Below are positions 12,329 through 26,200 of a stretch of DNA of 64,000 nucleotides, in pieces. A program made the translations under genes and the position numbers. The notes under the pieces are model-generated. The model saw only the letters and a program-made list of their open reading frames with translations. It did no database searches and was not told the DNA's origin. The stretch spans positions 500,001-564,000 of the forward strand of contig OX387609.1 of assembly GCA_947568835.1 (NCBI GenBank), given 5' to 3'. How positions within the stretch are numbered: the first letter of the stretch is position 1; every line of letters begins with the position of its first letter. This DNA is from Protonemura montana. Its lineage: Eukaryota; Arthropoda; Insecta; Plecoptera; Nemouridae.

Positions 12329-15300
12329 GTAACTTAACTATTGTACCGATATCCATCCAAATAATTCTGGTATTTGGAATAGAATTTGGGAAAAATTATT
12401 TTAGAATTCAGCATGGCTATATTTTTTATTCGGATGTGAGCATGAGTTAGCGTATATGACCCTACCAACTGAATTAAAATTCAGAATCTAATACGTACAT
12501 TCTACCTTCAACCATGGAATTCACATCAACAACTAAAAGTTGCCTGCAGCACACTGAAATATAGGTTGAGTCTTGTACTAAAATAATTACTATACGTACT
12601 GGGCATCTTATTATTATGGGATTCTTACTGAATCTATTCTGATACCACAACAACATACTTTATTGGGTGTTCAGAATCTTAAAGTCACAGCAAAGAAGTT
12701 TCCAGGAGTTACTGAGTCTACCAGATAGATTTTACTGAAGCGGTGCGTTTCGGAAGGCGACAAAACTGGCACAAAAGAGCGATTATTGTTCTGTGCTATT
12801 AAATGTGAACATCACTTTTACCTCGTTCTGTTTTTTTTTTTCAGACTTTTATTGATTCTGAATTTACTGATAAAATTTGTGGACAATTTTCCAAATCCCT
12901 CGACCAATTTGTATGCGGCTAAAAATGTGATCCGTCCACAACAGCTCTCACTTGGAGGTCTACTAAACATATTCTGGTCGAGAATGCAATCTTTGCAGAA
13001 GAGCATGATCGATTGCATGGTTTGGAATGATTACAACTCTTGAATATCATTCTGTAATGTTGTAATGTTACTTTTAAATGCAGATAACCTCCTGATGATT
13101 AAAATAATATATCTTTTATGCAGGTTACTCAGAGGAAAATGTTTGAAATGAATGCCAAGCACCAAGATACTGATTCGAATATCAATACAACCAACATTTC
13201 CCACACAGTTGTTTCCAGAATTAGTCAAACAGATTTGATTTCCTTGGCTTCATGTGAAAGCTGTCAGATGAATGAAGCACTCATGAAGAAACTAATCAGG
13301 TGGATAGAAAATACTTGTCATGATATCGACAGAGAATCTTCAGTTGCTGCCCAGAGGTACAATAAATACTTATTTACAAACATGTTATTACCTATAAGCA
13401 AAACCTTCTTGTGTTTTATGACTGCGCATATTATTTCAAATAAAAGTTCTGATTCCACACTTCAAGAACTAAAATTCCGATTCCTTTAATTCAAGAATGA
13501 GAATAAAGGTTCAGATTGGAAAACACAAAGTGTTTCTTATTTGTAATTATTACTTCAACTCCAGCAACTGGTTCATATACTTGCCTATTCCTATTTTCAT
13601 TTTGTTGCATTGACTTGTTTATATGTTTTACTGACTATGTTTCTATCATCTGTGTCTGATCAACTCAAACAATTAACAACATTTTATTAGTGCCAAGTTA
13701 AATACTAATATCTTTGGGTAGCGCGTAAAGACCAACTACAATTCTACGACACTTTGCATTAGATATTTGAGGTAGTTTACAGTTAGAAAATACTTTAGCA
13801 AGAGTATACAAATTTGATTGTACCCCAATTAAAATGACAGTAATAATCACAGGAAGGTGGCGTCGAAGGAAATAATACAAACAACGCAGTGGCATTGTAT
13901 GGGAAGTTGGGCTGATGCCATCGTTGAAGATCTTACCAACCTCCAAGTCAACTACAAGGAGATCAGTATTCAAAACACTCAGCTGATCAAGTTGGTGAGA
14001 GCTACACAAAGCAAATTGGAGAAAAAAACCCAAGGAAACCAGGATTATATCAAGAAGCTAAAAATACAATGCAAAGATTCTAAAGTGAATCTGGAAGAAA
14101 AGCAAAATCAGCTCAGCCAAGTAAACATGAAGTGGCAGCTATTGTTCAGTGATAAAGAAGAAAGTTACAAAATATTAGAAATGAAATTGAAACTCACTGG
14201 TTTGTATAGATAATCGATTATTGTTGAATTACACTGAATCTGTCTGTAAAAGTACTTCTTAATGTACTTTAATGACAACTGTACATATTTAGGAGTACTA
14301 TTAGATAGTAAGTTAATGTGGAGGCCCCATGCAGAGTATGTAGCTAAGAAAGGAATGCGCAATCTTAACTTTGTATTTAGAAATCTCAAAACAAGCAGCA
14401 AAGAAATCAAAGAAATGGCATATAAATCATTAGTTAGGCCTACACTAGAATATGCGAGCATTGTCTGGGACCCACAACTGCAAGGGTTGAAGGATATGCT
14501 GGAAAAATTCAACGACGAGCAGCTAGAAAGGTGATGGCAAAGTATGGAAGAAGGCATAGCCCGACTGAAATGATTCTTGAACTCGGATGGGAATCTTTAG
14601 AAATGAGAAGGGTTGATTCAAAATTGGTTGCTATGTACAAAATAATAAATGAAGATGATGCATGGAAAGAGTTAAAGAATATGATAAATAAATCTGTATT
14701 TTTAGGAAGAAATGAAAATAACTTTAAGTTAAAAATGAAGGGATACAATAGCAACATCGGCAAGTTTTCCTTTCTGGGCAGCACCATCCCTGAATGGAAT
14801 AACCTTGGTGTGGTTCTAAGTTCCTGGCCTGATAAAATAGAAGACTTCAAACAAAGGCTGAGATCCCACAGGGAAATTATATTGTAATCATTCATAAATT
14901 CAGAAATCATAACTATGTATCTATTAGTAATAAATAGGATGTATTAACAAGTAAATATGTCAACTATGTATCATGATTAACTGTGTAGGTACCTATAGTT
15001 ACCAATCATTATAGTAATTATTTACTATTGTCTATTTTAAATGTACTTAAAGAAATTGTAACCGGGTCAATAATGCCTAAAACAATAAAGATGAATACAA
15101 TACAATCCTACCTATCAGAATGTTGCAGCCCACACAAGTTAGTCTTCTATTTCTGCATTTAGATCAACTACTAGCAGAAAGTGTCTGCAAGGAAAAGTGC
15201 ACACAAAATGCTCTTGAAGAAATGCACCAGCAGCTGGAGGTGGTTTCTAATGATAGAAACACACAAGCCAATGAAATTGTAGGATTACATGTCAGACTTC

Positions 15301-15365
15301 TCCGAGAGCAACAGGATTACCAAACTAAATGTGCTGAAATTCAGATGCAAGCTGCAGGTCTTCAG
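12105..15365 (+). CDS. CCDC157-like coiled-coil protein, five 5' exons
   Basis: Five plus-strand exons join in consistent phase: 12105-12328, 12845-13019, 13124-13356, 13853-14199 and 15163-15365, about 394 residues. The N-terminus has the order seen in CCDC157: an MA-L start, a helical DLKEVV segment, SWRYPSKQSQSVDVL, a short linker and IYDRLLLILNLLIKF split across the first junction, then GGLLNIFWSRM. Exons four and five are heptad-rich coiled coil. CCDC157 is a cilium/spermatogenesis-associated protein, so a structural role is the likely guess. The donors after exons two and four (GTTTGG, GTTTGT) are weak. Beyond 15365 the same frame stays coiled-coil-like to about 15640 but meets TAA codons, so the gene may be broken or spliced at GTAAAG. 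Remaining exons are absent; the duplicated SERCA segment begins at 16148. Confidence 0.5.
12845..13019 (+). CDS. CCDC157-like exon 2
   Basis: Follows a run of T ending in TTTCAG (12841-12844). The first base completes the Arg codon left by exon 1. The donor (ATG|GTTTGG) is weak, but the phase agrees with exon 3. Confidence 0.45.
13124..13356 (+). CDS. CCDC157-like exon 3
   Basis: Acceptor TTTTATGCAG (ends 13123), donor AG|GTACAA (13357). Ser/Thr/Asn-rich linker followed by a helical stretch. Confidence 0.45.
13357..13852 (+). other. Intron 3 of the CCDC157-like gene
   Basis: AT-rich, bounded by GTACAA and ATCACAG. No repeat or gene recognised inside. Confidence 0.4.
13853..14199 (+). CDS. 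CCDC157-like exon 4 (coiled coil)
   Basis: Acceptor AATCACAG (ends 13852). The frame is heptad-rich with many Lys, Gln and Glu (SKLEKKTQGNQDYIKKLKIQ). The donor is weak (G|GTTTGT) and a LINE follows immediately in the intron. Confidence 0.5.
14219..15105 (+). mobile_element. Truncated CR1/Jockey-like LINE, 3' end
   Basis: Two overlapping plus-strand frames, 14262-14534 and 14531-14887, hold the C-terminal part of a non-LTR reverse transcriptase. The first has YLGVLLDSKLMW and SLVRPTLEYASIVWDP, typical of the region after the RT core; the second has the LGWESLEMRR segment and an IPEWNNL-like ending. A frameshift near 14530 separates them. The element ends with AATAAAGATGAATACAATACAAT, a simple-repeat tail as in CR1/Jockey-type LINEs. 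It is 5'-truncated, inactive and lies in the intron between CCDC157-like exons 4 and 5. Confidence 0.8.
15163..15365 (+). CDS. CCDC157-like exon 5 (coiled coil)
   Basis: Acceptor TTCTGCATTTAG (ends 15162), donor CAG|GTAAAG. The first two bases complete the codon left by exon 4. Coiled-coil composition continues (ALEEMHQQLEVVSNDRN). Confidence 0.5.
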
Positions 15366-16147
15366 GTAAAGTAATGTTCAACTGTCGGAAACTTATCGGA
15401 AAATATTGTTACTTTACAAGTGAAACAAAGAAGATCTCTAGAAATGTAAAGCTCTGTATTGCAAGATCTTACCCATGACCAAGGCAATTTTCACAAAGCT
15501 TTGCTTCAAGGACCCATAACAAATAACAAGTTGTATTGGCAAGTCCAAGCTCCCAAATGTCAAGAAAAGTTGCAAAGCATTGTATTGCAAAGATGTAAAA
15601 GAATAAAGTTAAGCAGTCTTTACACGTACATTACCTGAGTAATTAGATGGTCCCAGCTGATTGCAAACTCAAACGCATGGCCTCACTTGCAAGTATTCAC
15701 AATTGCACAAAGCCAAACCTAAAACTCACTCAAAAACAGGAATGTACCTCGGTCAGTGAGGAACACGAGACATGACTTGAAAGTCAAACTCCATTTAAAA
15801 CACAACGGTTAAATTCAACTCAAAAATTGTCTTTCAATGTTAATAGGATAATGTATCAATGGAATGTCATGAGTTTTCACTCCATTTGCTTGTCTATTGC
15901 TACTGGCAAACATATCATCAAATATATCATTAAATATATCATTAGAGGTGTAATTTATGTGAAATACTTGAAAGAAGCTTGAAGCTGAAAGAAAGCGGGG
16001 AGGAAGACATCCCAACCACTGGCAACCACGCTGCTCGCTGGCATTCAAGTTCATGGTCGGATAAAACCCAGGCAAGCTCACTCCACTGCACACGTGAAAA
16101 GCAAAGCCGGCAAACAACACTCGGTGCATTCCTCGTAAAACTCTCAT
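15366..16147. other. Possible broken exon extension and unassigned sequence
   Basis: From 15366 to about 15640 the reading frame of the preceding exon continues with coiled-coil-like composition but has in-frame TAA at 15372-15374 and again near 15447. The rest up to the duplication boundary at 16148 is AT-rich and unassigned. A 110-codon minus-strand frame at 15815-16147 has no recognisable motif and starts exactly at the duplication junction. Confidence 0.35.
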
Positions 16148-16417
16148 GTTTTTATTAAATTAGCAATCCACTGTCTTATTTTGTAAACAACAATGTCAGA
16201 CAAGTGAAACAAATTGAACAATACATTATTAGTTTGTAGGTTTATGTACACTCTTGTCCTTGTCTAAATAATTCATTGATTTAACTCCTGATGTCAGTCA
16301 AATATTACATACTTTTGGTAGACAAAAGGAGATTGAAAGCAACAATTCATGAAATCTGGTTGAGAAATGTCTGCTAGGCAAACCAACAGCACGCCACGAG
16401 GCCAAGCCAGTACTTAC

Positions 16418-16588
16418 GACTTTGCGGCAATTGTCCACTGAAAACTTCGGCGTTTCCACCGGGAACCGAGGGGTCTGGACCAGGACCAGGATCAGGATCA
16501 GGGGTTCTTTTGTCAGGAGCTTTGTTAGGGAAGACGCAGGACTTTCTGTTGCCAGCCCACGCTAGCCTAATCTCTGTGTAGCTAATAT
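16418..16588 (-). pseudogene. Duplicate of the possible alternative SERCA C-terminal exon
   Basis: Identical to 30376-30546: acceptor CACACTAG, Pro/Asp/Gly-rich centre, donor GTAAGTA. See the distal copy. Confidence 0.3.
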
Positions 16589-17020
16589 CTAGTGTGTGAA
16601 TAAATAGAAAAGAGGTTAATGAATGCACATTTTGCCCGGCAAATTACTAGTGGAAAGGTGAGTGAGTCTCCGCTTACGTTCCTGCACTAAGTTAAATAAT
16701 AAATACTCGCTACTAACATATTTTGTTTGTGTGTAATGAATGTATACAAGTACGCTACTACGATTATCACCCAGTGGCGCCAACCCCCACGTTGCGGGAA
16801 TCACTTTCGTGTAAAATTATTGTCAGGCGAGTAATATTGGGCCGAGGAATCCTCTGCCGGAACGTACTAACTGCTAAAAAAAGAACCGCTTCCTTTCTAT
16901 ATAAAAATAACACCTCGCATACAAAACAAAAGGCACTTCTCTAAGAATTTAAGTGAACTCCTAGAGTTTGTTGGGCTGGAGGTTAAGTAGGTGCTTGGTT
17001 GTGGGTATCCAGGGGGCTTA

Positions 17021-17260
<240 letters not shown>

Positions 17261-17271
17261 CTAACAGCCTA

Positions 17272-17466
<195 letters not shown>

Positions 17467-18091
17467 TCAAACAAAACATGTTGGCATGACAACCAGGTTC
17501 TCAGACAAACTGAAACAAAACATGTTGGCATGACAACCAGGAACATAACACATTCAAGTTGAACTATTTTGCCATGGCAACCAGGGACTGGTCGACAACA
17601 ACATGTGTATACTGTTGTCTTGTACAGACCTGTTCATGGCATTGAGCATCTCTATGGTAACAAGCACAGAAAGAGCCATCGTCATGGGATACGGGCTGTG
17701 GAAGATGTGACAGTTGATTCCCTTGAAGTCCTCACTCTCTCCAATGCATGACAGATGATGAGTCTAGAAACAAAACAAACAAAACAATTGAAATTACTTG
17801 GCTACTGTCACATCATTGCAAACTTTGATAGGATGATGAACCTACATCATCAAAAGTTAATATAAAATCTCTAAATATTCCTATATTTTGAGTCGTTATG
17901 AAACTACCAGACCGATATTTCTAAAAACCGCGTGGGGTCGAAGTTGGGAACACTGGAATGTGCTCTGCAAATTTGATTGCAATCGGAGCAGGTGAAAATT
18001 GAAAGGTTAAGTCAACTTGAAGATTAAGTTGTGTTGATAAAATGAAACTCACCAGCTGCCAGTAGGTAAGTTGGGGTCCCTCGGGCGCCTA

Positions 18092-18742
<651 letters not shown>

Positions 18743-18747
18743 TTTCA

Positions 18748-19031
18748 ACATTAAGTATGAAAATACTTGTAAATACTTGGGGGTAACTCTTAGATCTAAC
18801 CTGAATTGGGAAGACCATATAAAAAACATAGTTGGAAAGAGAGATTATGGTTTGTAATGGTTACAAATGTACAGGGTACAGATGCAAAGGTATAGGAAGA
18901 GGCAGTGGCATGGGAATGTTGTGACTTTTGTTGGAATATGTGGCAGTGGCATGGGACCCACGAACATCAAAACTTGAACAAGATTTAGAAGAAATGCAGA
19001 GGACGGCTGCTGGGCTCGTGATTAATAAATA
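18748..19031 (+). mobile_element. LINE reverse-transcriptase scrap in SERCA intron (proximal copy)
   Basis: Short frames read CKYLGVTLRSNLNWEDHI and, further on, VAVAWDPRTSKLEQDLEEMQ, both characteristic of the C-terminal part of Jockey/CR1-type reverse transcriptases. The intervening sequence is rearranged. It lies between the TGDGVNDAP exon and the large C-terminal exon. Confidence 0.65.
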
Positions 19032-19243
19032 GCAACACAATTCTCAGCCTGAAGTACACGCGAGTAAAACACTTGCAATGCGGGAGGCATTTTATTGCCA
19101 CGTGTTATTATCAACTACTTGGGATTTAAACTCCAGGTTAAACTTGCTGAGAGTAGGTTCGTGCATTTCAAGAGACTGTTGTTGTGCAAGCAAATCTCTG
19201 TCACCAGTCTTTCAGTCAAGACCTGGTCTTGCAGGTAAGGCTA

Positions 19244-19510
<267 letters not shown>

Positions 19511-19626
19511 TTAGCCAGGAACATATGTGTCAAGGTATAGGGCATGGTGCAAGCATGGATGTGTACAGCTGGGTTGGCATCTTCAATGGGAGCCAGGGAC
19601 ATGTGTGTCAAGGTATAGGGCATGGG

Positions 19627-19798
19627 CATGGCGTTGGTTTGAATAGGTCTTAAATTGGAACATTATATCTAATATTGTGATTTGGTGCAATTTTCATTGA
19701 TTGCGAGTCGCAAATCAACCGATAAATCAAGTGTGAAGTGAATCTTTTCAAGACCCTGGCCGTGGACCGGTCAATACGGCAATCCTGTAAGTACCGAA
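19627..19798. other. Unassigned sequence between duplication and Helitron
   Basis: About 170 bases of unique sequence with no gene recognised; an ATT/GTT microsatellite follows at 19822-19860. Confidence 0.4.
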
Positions 19799-20184
19799 TC
19801 TACTATACCTACATAGTGATATTATTATTATTGTTATTATTATTATTATTGTTATAAATATACATTGTTTAATGGAATTGAATAGCATGATAGCTTAGTT
19901 TACCCACTTCAAGCACTATTCCAGTCATGAAGTGCTTGACTGGTGCCTATGCAAAACCATAATTGATTTTGTTTTGTCGATAATGGCCGCTGTGCCATGA
20001 CTTCTAATTTCAAATGGAATTCGCAAATTGTTGTTCACGCAGTAATATTCAACCCCTCTTATCGTCATCAGAGGAATTAAGATACCTACAGGTACAGGTC
20101 AAACGGATACCCAGTAGATAAATAACAAAGGTTATCTGATATCAATAAACTATTATGTTTGTCGTTGGTGGGCAAGGTAGTATT

Positions 20185-20207
20185 TAACCCTCGCTTTCTT
20201 CCCACAG
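20185..20207 (+). promoter_or_regulatory. Possible 3' splice site just before the Helitron start codon
   Basis: The sequence CCCTCGCTTTCTTCCCACAG ends directly at ATG 20208 and fits a polypyrimidine tract plus acceptor. It would place an intron in the 5' leader of the transposase transcript. Confidence 0.45.
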
Positions 20208-23200
20208 ATGCCACCTAAAAAGCGTGCAAACCTGACGCGTCGAAAAATTACTAAAAATGCGAAGACAAGTGCTGAGAGTATTGCAGCAAAGGAAAGGACG
20301 GCAGCCGAAAGAGCACGACTGAAGAGAGCGGCTGAGCGAGCTGACCAGGAGCCGACTGCTGCCCCGCCGACGCCCACGCTCGACGAGCAGCCTCCTGTTC
20401 TTCCCGATGGCCATGTCGCGGTGGCAGTTCTCGGTGATAACCCGGTGAGTGTCGTTTCACATGATGCGCTGCCCGAGCAGGCCAACCCCGCTGCCGTTGT
20501 CGCTGTCGGTCACCAGCGCAAGCGCATGCCAAGCTGCCAGCTCCTTTCTTTTCTCGAGGATGTGCCAGTAGGACTCCCTTCCCTTGATGTAAGCGAGCAA
20601 GCTAACGTAGACCAGATCCTGGGAAATGAAGTTGGCCAGCACCAAGCTGACTGCCAACGCCCACAGCGTCGTGCTATTATTTCGGAGCAGGCGCGTTTGC
20701 AAAGAGAGCATGAGACTGCAGAAGAGCGAGGTGCCCGCCTCACGAAAATGGCAGAAAATGCTCGCCAGCGCAGAGAGGCCGAGATGGAGGCCCAGCGTAC
20801 AGAGCGTCTGGCCCAGGTGGCCGAGTCAAAGCGTCGCCGCTTGAACGAAGCGACCGAGGAACGGCGCATACAGCTTCTGGCTGAAAAGGCCGAGTCTGAG
20901 CGACTCCGTTCGGCGAAAAATACTGACGAACAGCGACTCCAGCGACTGGCCCAGAAGGCAGAGGCAAAGCGTCGCCGCTTGAGTGACGCTACAGAACAAC
21001 AGCGTCTTCAGCGACTGGCCCAGAAGACAGAGGCAGAGCGTCGCCGCTTGAGTGACGCTACAGAACAGCAGCGTCTCCAGCGACTGGCCCAAAAGACAGA
21101 CCATATGCGAGCTCAGAGGGAACACGAGACTACAGCAGAGCATGTCAGTCGATTGGTCGCCGCAAGGGAGCGATCGCAGCAGCGTCGCAGAGCCAAAACA
21201 AGGGACCGGTTCGCAGCGGCCGAAGTGGAAGTCTGTCAGCGCGCCGAGGAGGAGGCTACCCAACGCGCCCAGGAGGCTGAACAAGAGCAAAGCCAGCGAG
21301 TCGAGGTCGAGGCCATTGATGTGGTAGAGGAACCGATCGAGCCCGATCTTGCACCGGTTAACCTACATCCTTTGCACATGGAGGCTGCCCGGCAAGACGT
21401 GACTGACGTCGCATTGTTTCACTGTGGCAACCTGGACCAAGAATGCAGGATTTGCAGGGCTCTACATTTCAAAGGAGAGAGGCCTTCAGACAAGATATAC
21501 AAGCTCTGTTGTCACGCGGGTAATGTCATGCTAGAGCCGCTCCTCCCGTATCCGGACTTGATGCTTGCGTTGCTTACCGGCGACCATTGCGGATCAAAGA
21601 ACTTCCGTAAGAACATCCGGTCTTACAACAGTTCGCTCTCCTTTGCGTCGGTCGGAGCAAAGACGGATATCCCGCAGGGTCGTGGCACGTATTGTTTCCG
21701 TGTCCATGGAAACATTCAGCACAGGATCGGACACATGGGGCAGGCGGTGCAGAAGCCACTCTATTCCCACCTGTACTTTCTCGACGCGGAGCAGGCGAAG
21801 ACGCATCGAATGGACAGGCGTGAGAATGCTGATCTGATGCCCGACCTGCTGAACGAGCTGGACTCGCTGGTTCGCGACATTAATCCTTTCGCCCAAGGGC
21901 TCAAGACGCTGGGGCAGGTGGAGGCAGAGGACCGCGTCCGTGCCGCGGCCGAGGGGCGCCCCGAAGTGCGGGCCGAGTTGCGCTTTGTAGATGACCGGCG
22001 ACGTCTTTACGAAAATCCGACGGCGCACGAGGTGGCCGTGGTGTATCAGAGCGTGGACGGTGGAATGCCTCCGCTTGGCCGCGACATTCGCATCCATACC
22101 CACAGCGGCTTCTTTGAGCAGCTGTCCGTCCTGTCGCCTAACACGGATCCGTTGAGCTACGTCCTGTTGTTCCCGCGAGGAGAGCCCGGCTGGCAAAGAG
22201 ACATGCCACACACGAGGCAATCAGCGCACAGTGTCGTCACACTGATGGAGTTCTACAGCCATCGACTCCACGAGCGTGCTGGTTCCTTCCACCCCGTGCT
22301 GCACGCCGGCAAGCTGACGCAGCAGTTCATGGTGGACGCGTACATCAAGGTGGAGGGGAATCGTCTTGAGTTCGTGATCCGGAACCAGAAAACTCTGCGC
22401 GCCGAGCTTTATCGCGGTCTGATGGACCACATAGAGCACCGTGCCGAGCAGCAGGGCTGCAATGTCGGCAAAATGGTGATCCTGCCGTCAAGTTTCATCG
22501 GCAGCCCCAGGCATTGTCAGCAACTCTATCAAGACGCTATGAGCATCGTCACCAAGTTTGGGAAGCCCGATCTTTTCCTGACGATGACGTGCAACCCGAA
22601 GTGGCCCGAAATTCAGGAGAGCCTTGCGACGTTTGAAAGGGCCGAGGACCGACCCGACCTCACCGCCCGAGTGTTTCAACTGAAACTCAAGGAACTGATG
22701 GCCGACCTGACAAAAAGACACGTGCTGGGCGTACCCATGGCTCACTTCCACGTGATCGAGTTCCAAAAACGAGGACTCCCGCACGCCCACATTTTGGTCA
22801 TCCTCCGCGACGAGGACAAGATCCGCACTCCCGAGGAGGTAGACGCACTCATCTGTGCCGAGTTGCCCGATCCGGTGACCGAGGAGAGACTTCACAAGGT
22901 GATCGTGTCGTCAATGATTCACGGCCCGTGCGGCGCTCGGAACATGCGCTCTGTGTGCATGGAGGACGGCAAGTGCAAGAAGAAGTTCCCAAAGTCGTTC
23001 ACAGCGCAGACTGTGGTCAACGAAGGGGGCTTCACCGTCTATCGCCGTAGAGAAAGCGGACCGACGCATACCATCTCAGGGAGAGTGGTGGACAACCGAG
23101 ACGTAGTGCCTTACAACAAGTACTTGAGCTCGAAGTTCGACTGCCACCTGAACATCGAGCACTGTGGATCCGCGAAGACGGTCAAGTACCTGTGCAAGTA

Positions 23201-26200
23201 CGTGTACAAAGGTCACGACTGTGCCAGGGTGCAGCTTCGCGTCTCTGTCCCCGCGGAGGGCGAACACGAGCAGCGTCCGGCGCGCGGTGCCCAGCACGAG
23301 TTGGTATGGGACGAGGTCTCACACTACATTGACTCTCGCTACGTGAGTCCCCAAGAGGCGGTGTGGCGCATTTTCGGATTTGAAATGCACGATAAATCGC
23401 ATACCATCATTCGTCTGGCGATCCACCTCGAGGGTGAGCACACAGTCACGTTCCGGCCCGGAGACGAGGAAGCCGCAGCAGAACGCGGCAGCACTGCGCT
23501 GACCACGCTCACAGCATGGTTTGCATTGAACCAGACCAACTCGGCGGCACGACAGTTCAAGTACGTCGACATACCGTACCACTTCCGATTCGAAGGAAAA
23601 GCGTGGAAGCCGCGCAAGCGAGGTTCCGGCAGCATCATCAGCCGCATGTACTCCGTAACGCCCCGGCAGATCGAGCGATACCATCTGCGTCTTCTTCTGC
23701 TACACGTGGCCGGCGCCACCTCCTACGAGGACGTGCGCACGCACCAGGGCACGGTGTACGCTAGCTTCAAGGAAGCTGCCATGGCGCGCAACCTGCTCAT
23801 GGACGACGACGAGTGGCAAAAGTGCCTCGAGGAGGCGGTTGCGATCCAGATGCCGAACGAACTTCGTCAGCTGTTTGCCGTGATTTGCGCGTTCTGTCAG
23901 CCGGTTGACCCACTGACTCTGTGGCAGCGATTCAAGGACGATTTCTGCGAAGATTTCGCCCGAGACCACGACCCCATCGAGGCGGAACAGTTGGCGCTGA
24001 ACGCAATCCAGTCCGTGCTTGCCCTGCACCGACTGACCAACGCCGAACTCGGTTTGCCGGCGCCCCGAGTGCCAGTCATCGTTGCTGTCGACGAGCAGTT
24101 CGACCAGACCGCCGAAAGGGAAGAGGCCGAGGAGAACTTGGTGAAGCTCAACGACAGACAGCGCGTGGCATTCGAAGCGGTGATGACAGCAATCGATGAT
24201 CCGAACGCCGAGCAGAGGTGCTTCTACCTAGACGGTCCGGGCGGCAGCGGAAAAACCTTCCTCTACAACACCTTGATCAGCGCGCTGCGAGCCCGAGGCG
24301 AGCGAGCCGTGGCCGTCGCGTGGACGGGCATTGCGGCGACGCTGCTGAAGGGAGGGAGGACCTGCCACTCACGGTTCCGATTGCCCGTTCCCATTGTGGA
24401 GAACAGCACGTCTGGCGTGAAGCCCAACTCCGCCGAGGGCGCTTCGCTGAGGGCGGCCAAGGTCATCATCTTGGATGAAGGACCCATGGCGCCTCTGCTG
24501 GCCCTAAACGTGATCGAGCGGACGCTAAGAGACGTGACCAACGATGAGCGTCCGTTCGGCGGAAAGGTGATCGTTATCGGCGGAGATTTTAGGCAGTGCC
24601 TCCCAGTCGTTCGAAATGGCAACCGAACGACCATTGTCGAGCAATGCATTAAGCGAGGCGCGCTTTGGTCACTGTTCCGCACGCTCGAGTTGCGCTCGAA
24701 CATGCGCGCGAACGCGGGCGAAGTCGAGTTCGTCGAGTGGCTGCTGCGCGTGGGAAACGGCGAGCTTTTGAACGACCGCCACCTCCCGGACGACACCATT
24801 GCCCTACCTGACCAGTGTGTCGTGGACAGCGTTATTGACGCCGTCTTCGGCAAGAGCATTAGTGCTGCCGAGATGGCCGAGATGCAGGACCATGCCATTC
24901 TGTGTCCGAAGAACGTGGAATCTTTGAACATCAATGACACAGTTCTGGAGCGCCTCGAAGGCGACGCACACGAATACTGCAGCGCAGACTCAGTAGACGT
25001 AAGTGAAGGCGAAGATGGCGACGCTTTGGCTACCGACTATCCTGTCGAGTATCTCAATTCGTTGACGCCATCCGGGATGCCACCGCACAAGCTGCGCCTG
25101 AAAGTGCACGCAATTGTGATGCTCATGAGGAACGTGAACGTGAGAGCCGGCCTGTGCAATGGAACTCGGCTCAGCGTAGTTGCACTCCACGAGCACGTGA
25201 TCGACTGCAGGATTATCGGAGGACGCTGCGCAGGAGATCGAACTTTTCTCTGCCGAGTGAACCTCACGCCCTCAGACATTGGTATGCCATTCACCATGAC
25301 AAGGCGCCAGTTCCCGATTCGTCTGGCATTCGCCATGACAATCAACAAAGCACAGGGACAGTCTTTGAGGCGAGTGGGTGTGCATCTCGAAAAACCAGTG
25401 TTTGGACACGGCCAGCTCTACGTGGCGCTGTCTCGAGCTCGGTCTCTGGACTCGGTCTTTCTGGCAGTCACCGGCAACGAGGCGCAGGGCATGTTGATTG
25501 CTTCGAGCAAGACCACTTTCACCAAGAACATCGTGTACAAGGAGGTGCTCGAGATCCATGCGCCGGAACAGCTGGCAGCGGATCCTCCCTCGCACAGTGT
25601 CCGTCGCAGTGACGATCACAAGGCTGACCAGGAGGCCGTTGAGCAGTCGCTCAGTCAACTCGCGGTCTCGGATGCTGGTGAGCTAATCGAACCGATGGAC
25701 ACAAGCGACTGTGGCGCGCCGCACACTTGCATTGTGCGTGCTTCTTTTCACCAGGGAGACGCTCGATCTGTCAATGCAGGGAGGCAATGCACAGCAGTGG
25801 CTGCTTGCGCAGTCGCCATGGCACATAGCCGATGCCCTTCCACCTGGCACACTGACACACTGGACAGCATCCTCGAAGCCGGCGATTCACTGTACACTCT
25901 CAGTGCACACAATCTGCCGTTCGGCGAGGAATTTCTCGCTGTGAATGATTTGCACGATAGCTTCTCCGTTATGGGATTGAAATTTTGCATTGCTTCTGAT
26001 CCTGTCGTGGAAAATGCTAAGCACGGTTTGATCCGGCCACAAAACATCCCTGTCCAACCTAGCCAAGACGCCTGGCCCGACCTCCTGACAGGACTGACCG
26101 AGTTTCTCGCCAGCTCGGCCTGTGGGATTTTAACATCTGCGGACGTGTCGGTAGCATTGGGCCGAGCAGACGACGGGACCTACTGGATGTTTGATTCCCA

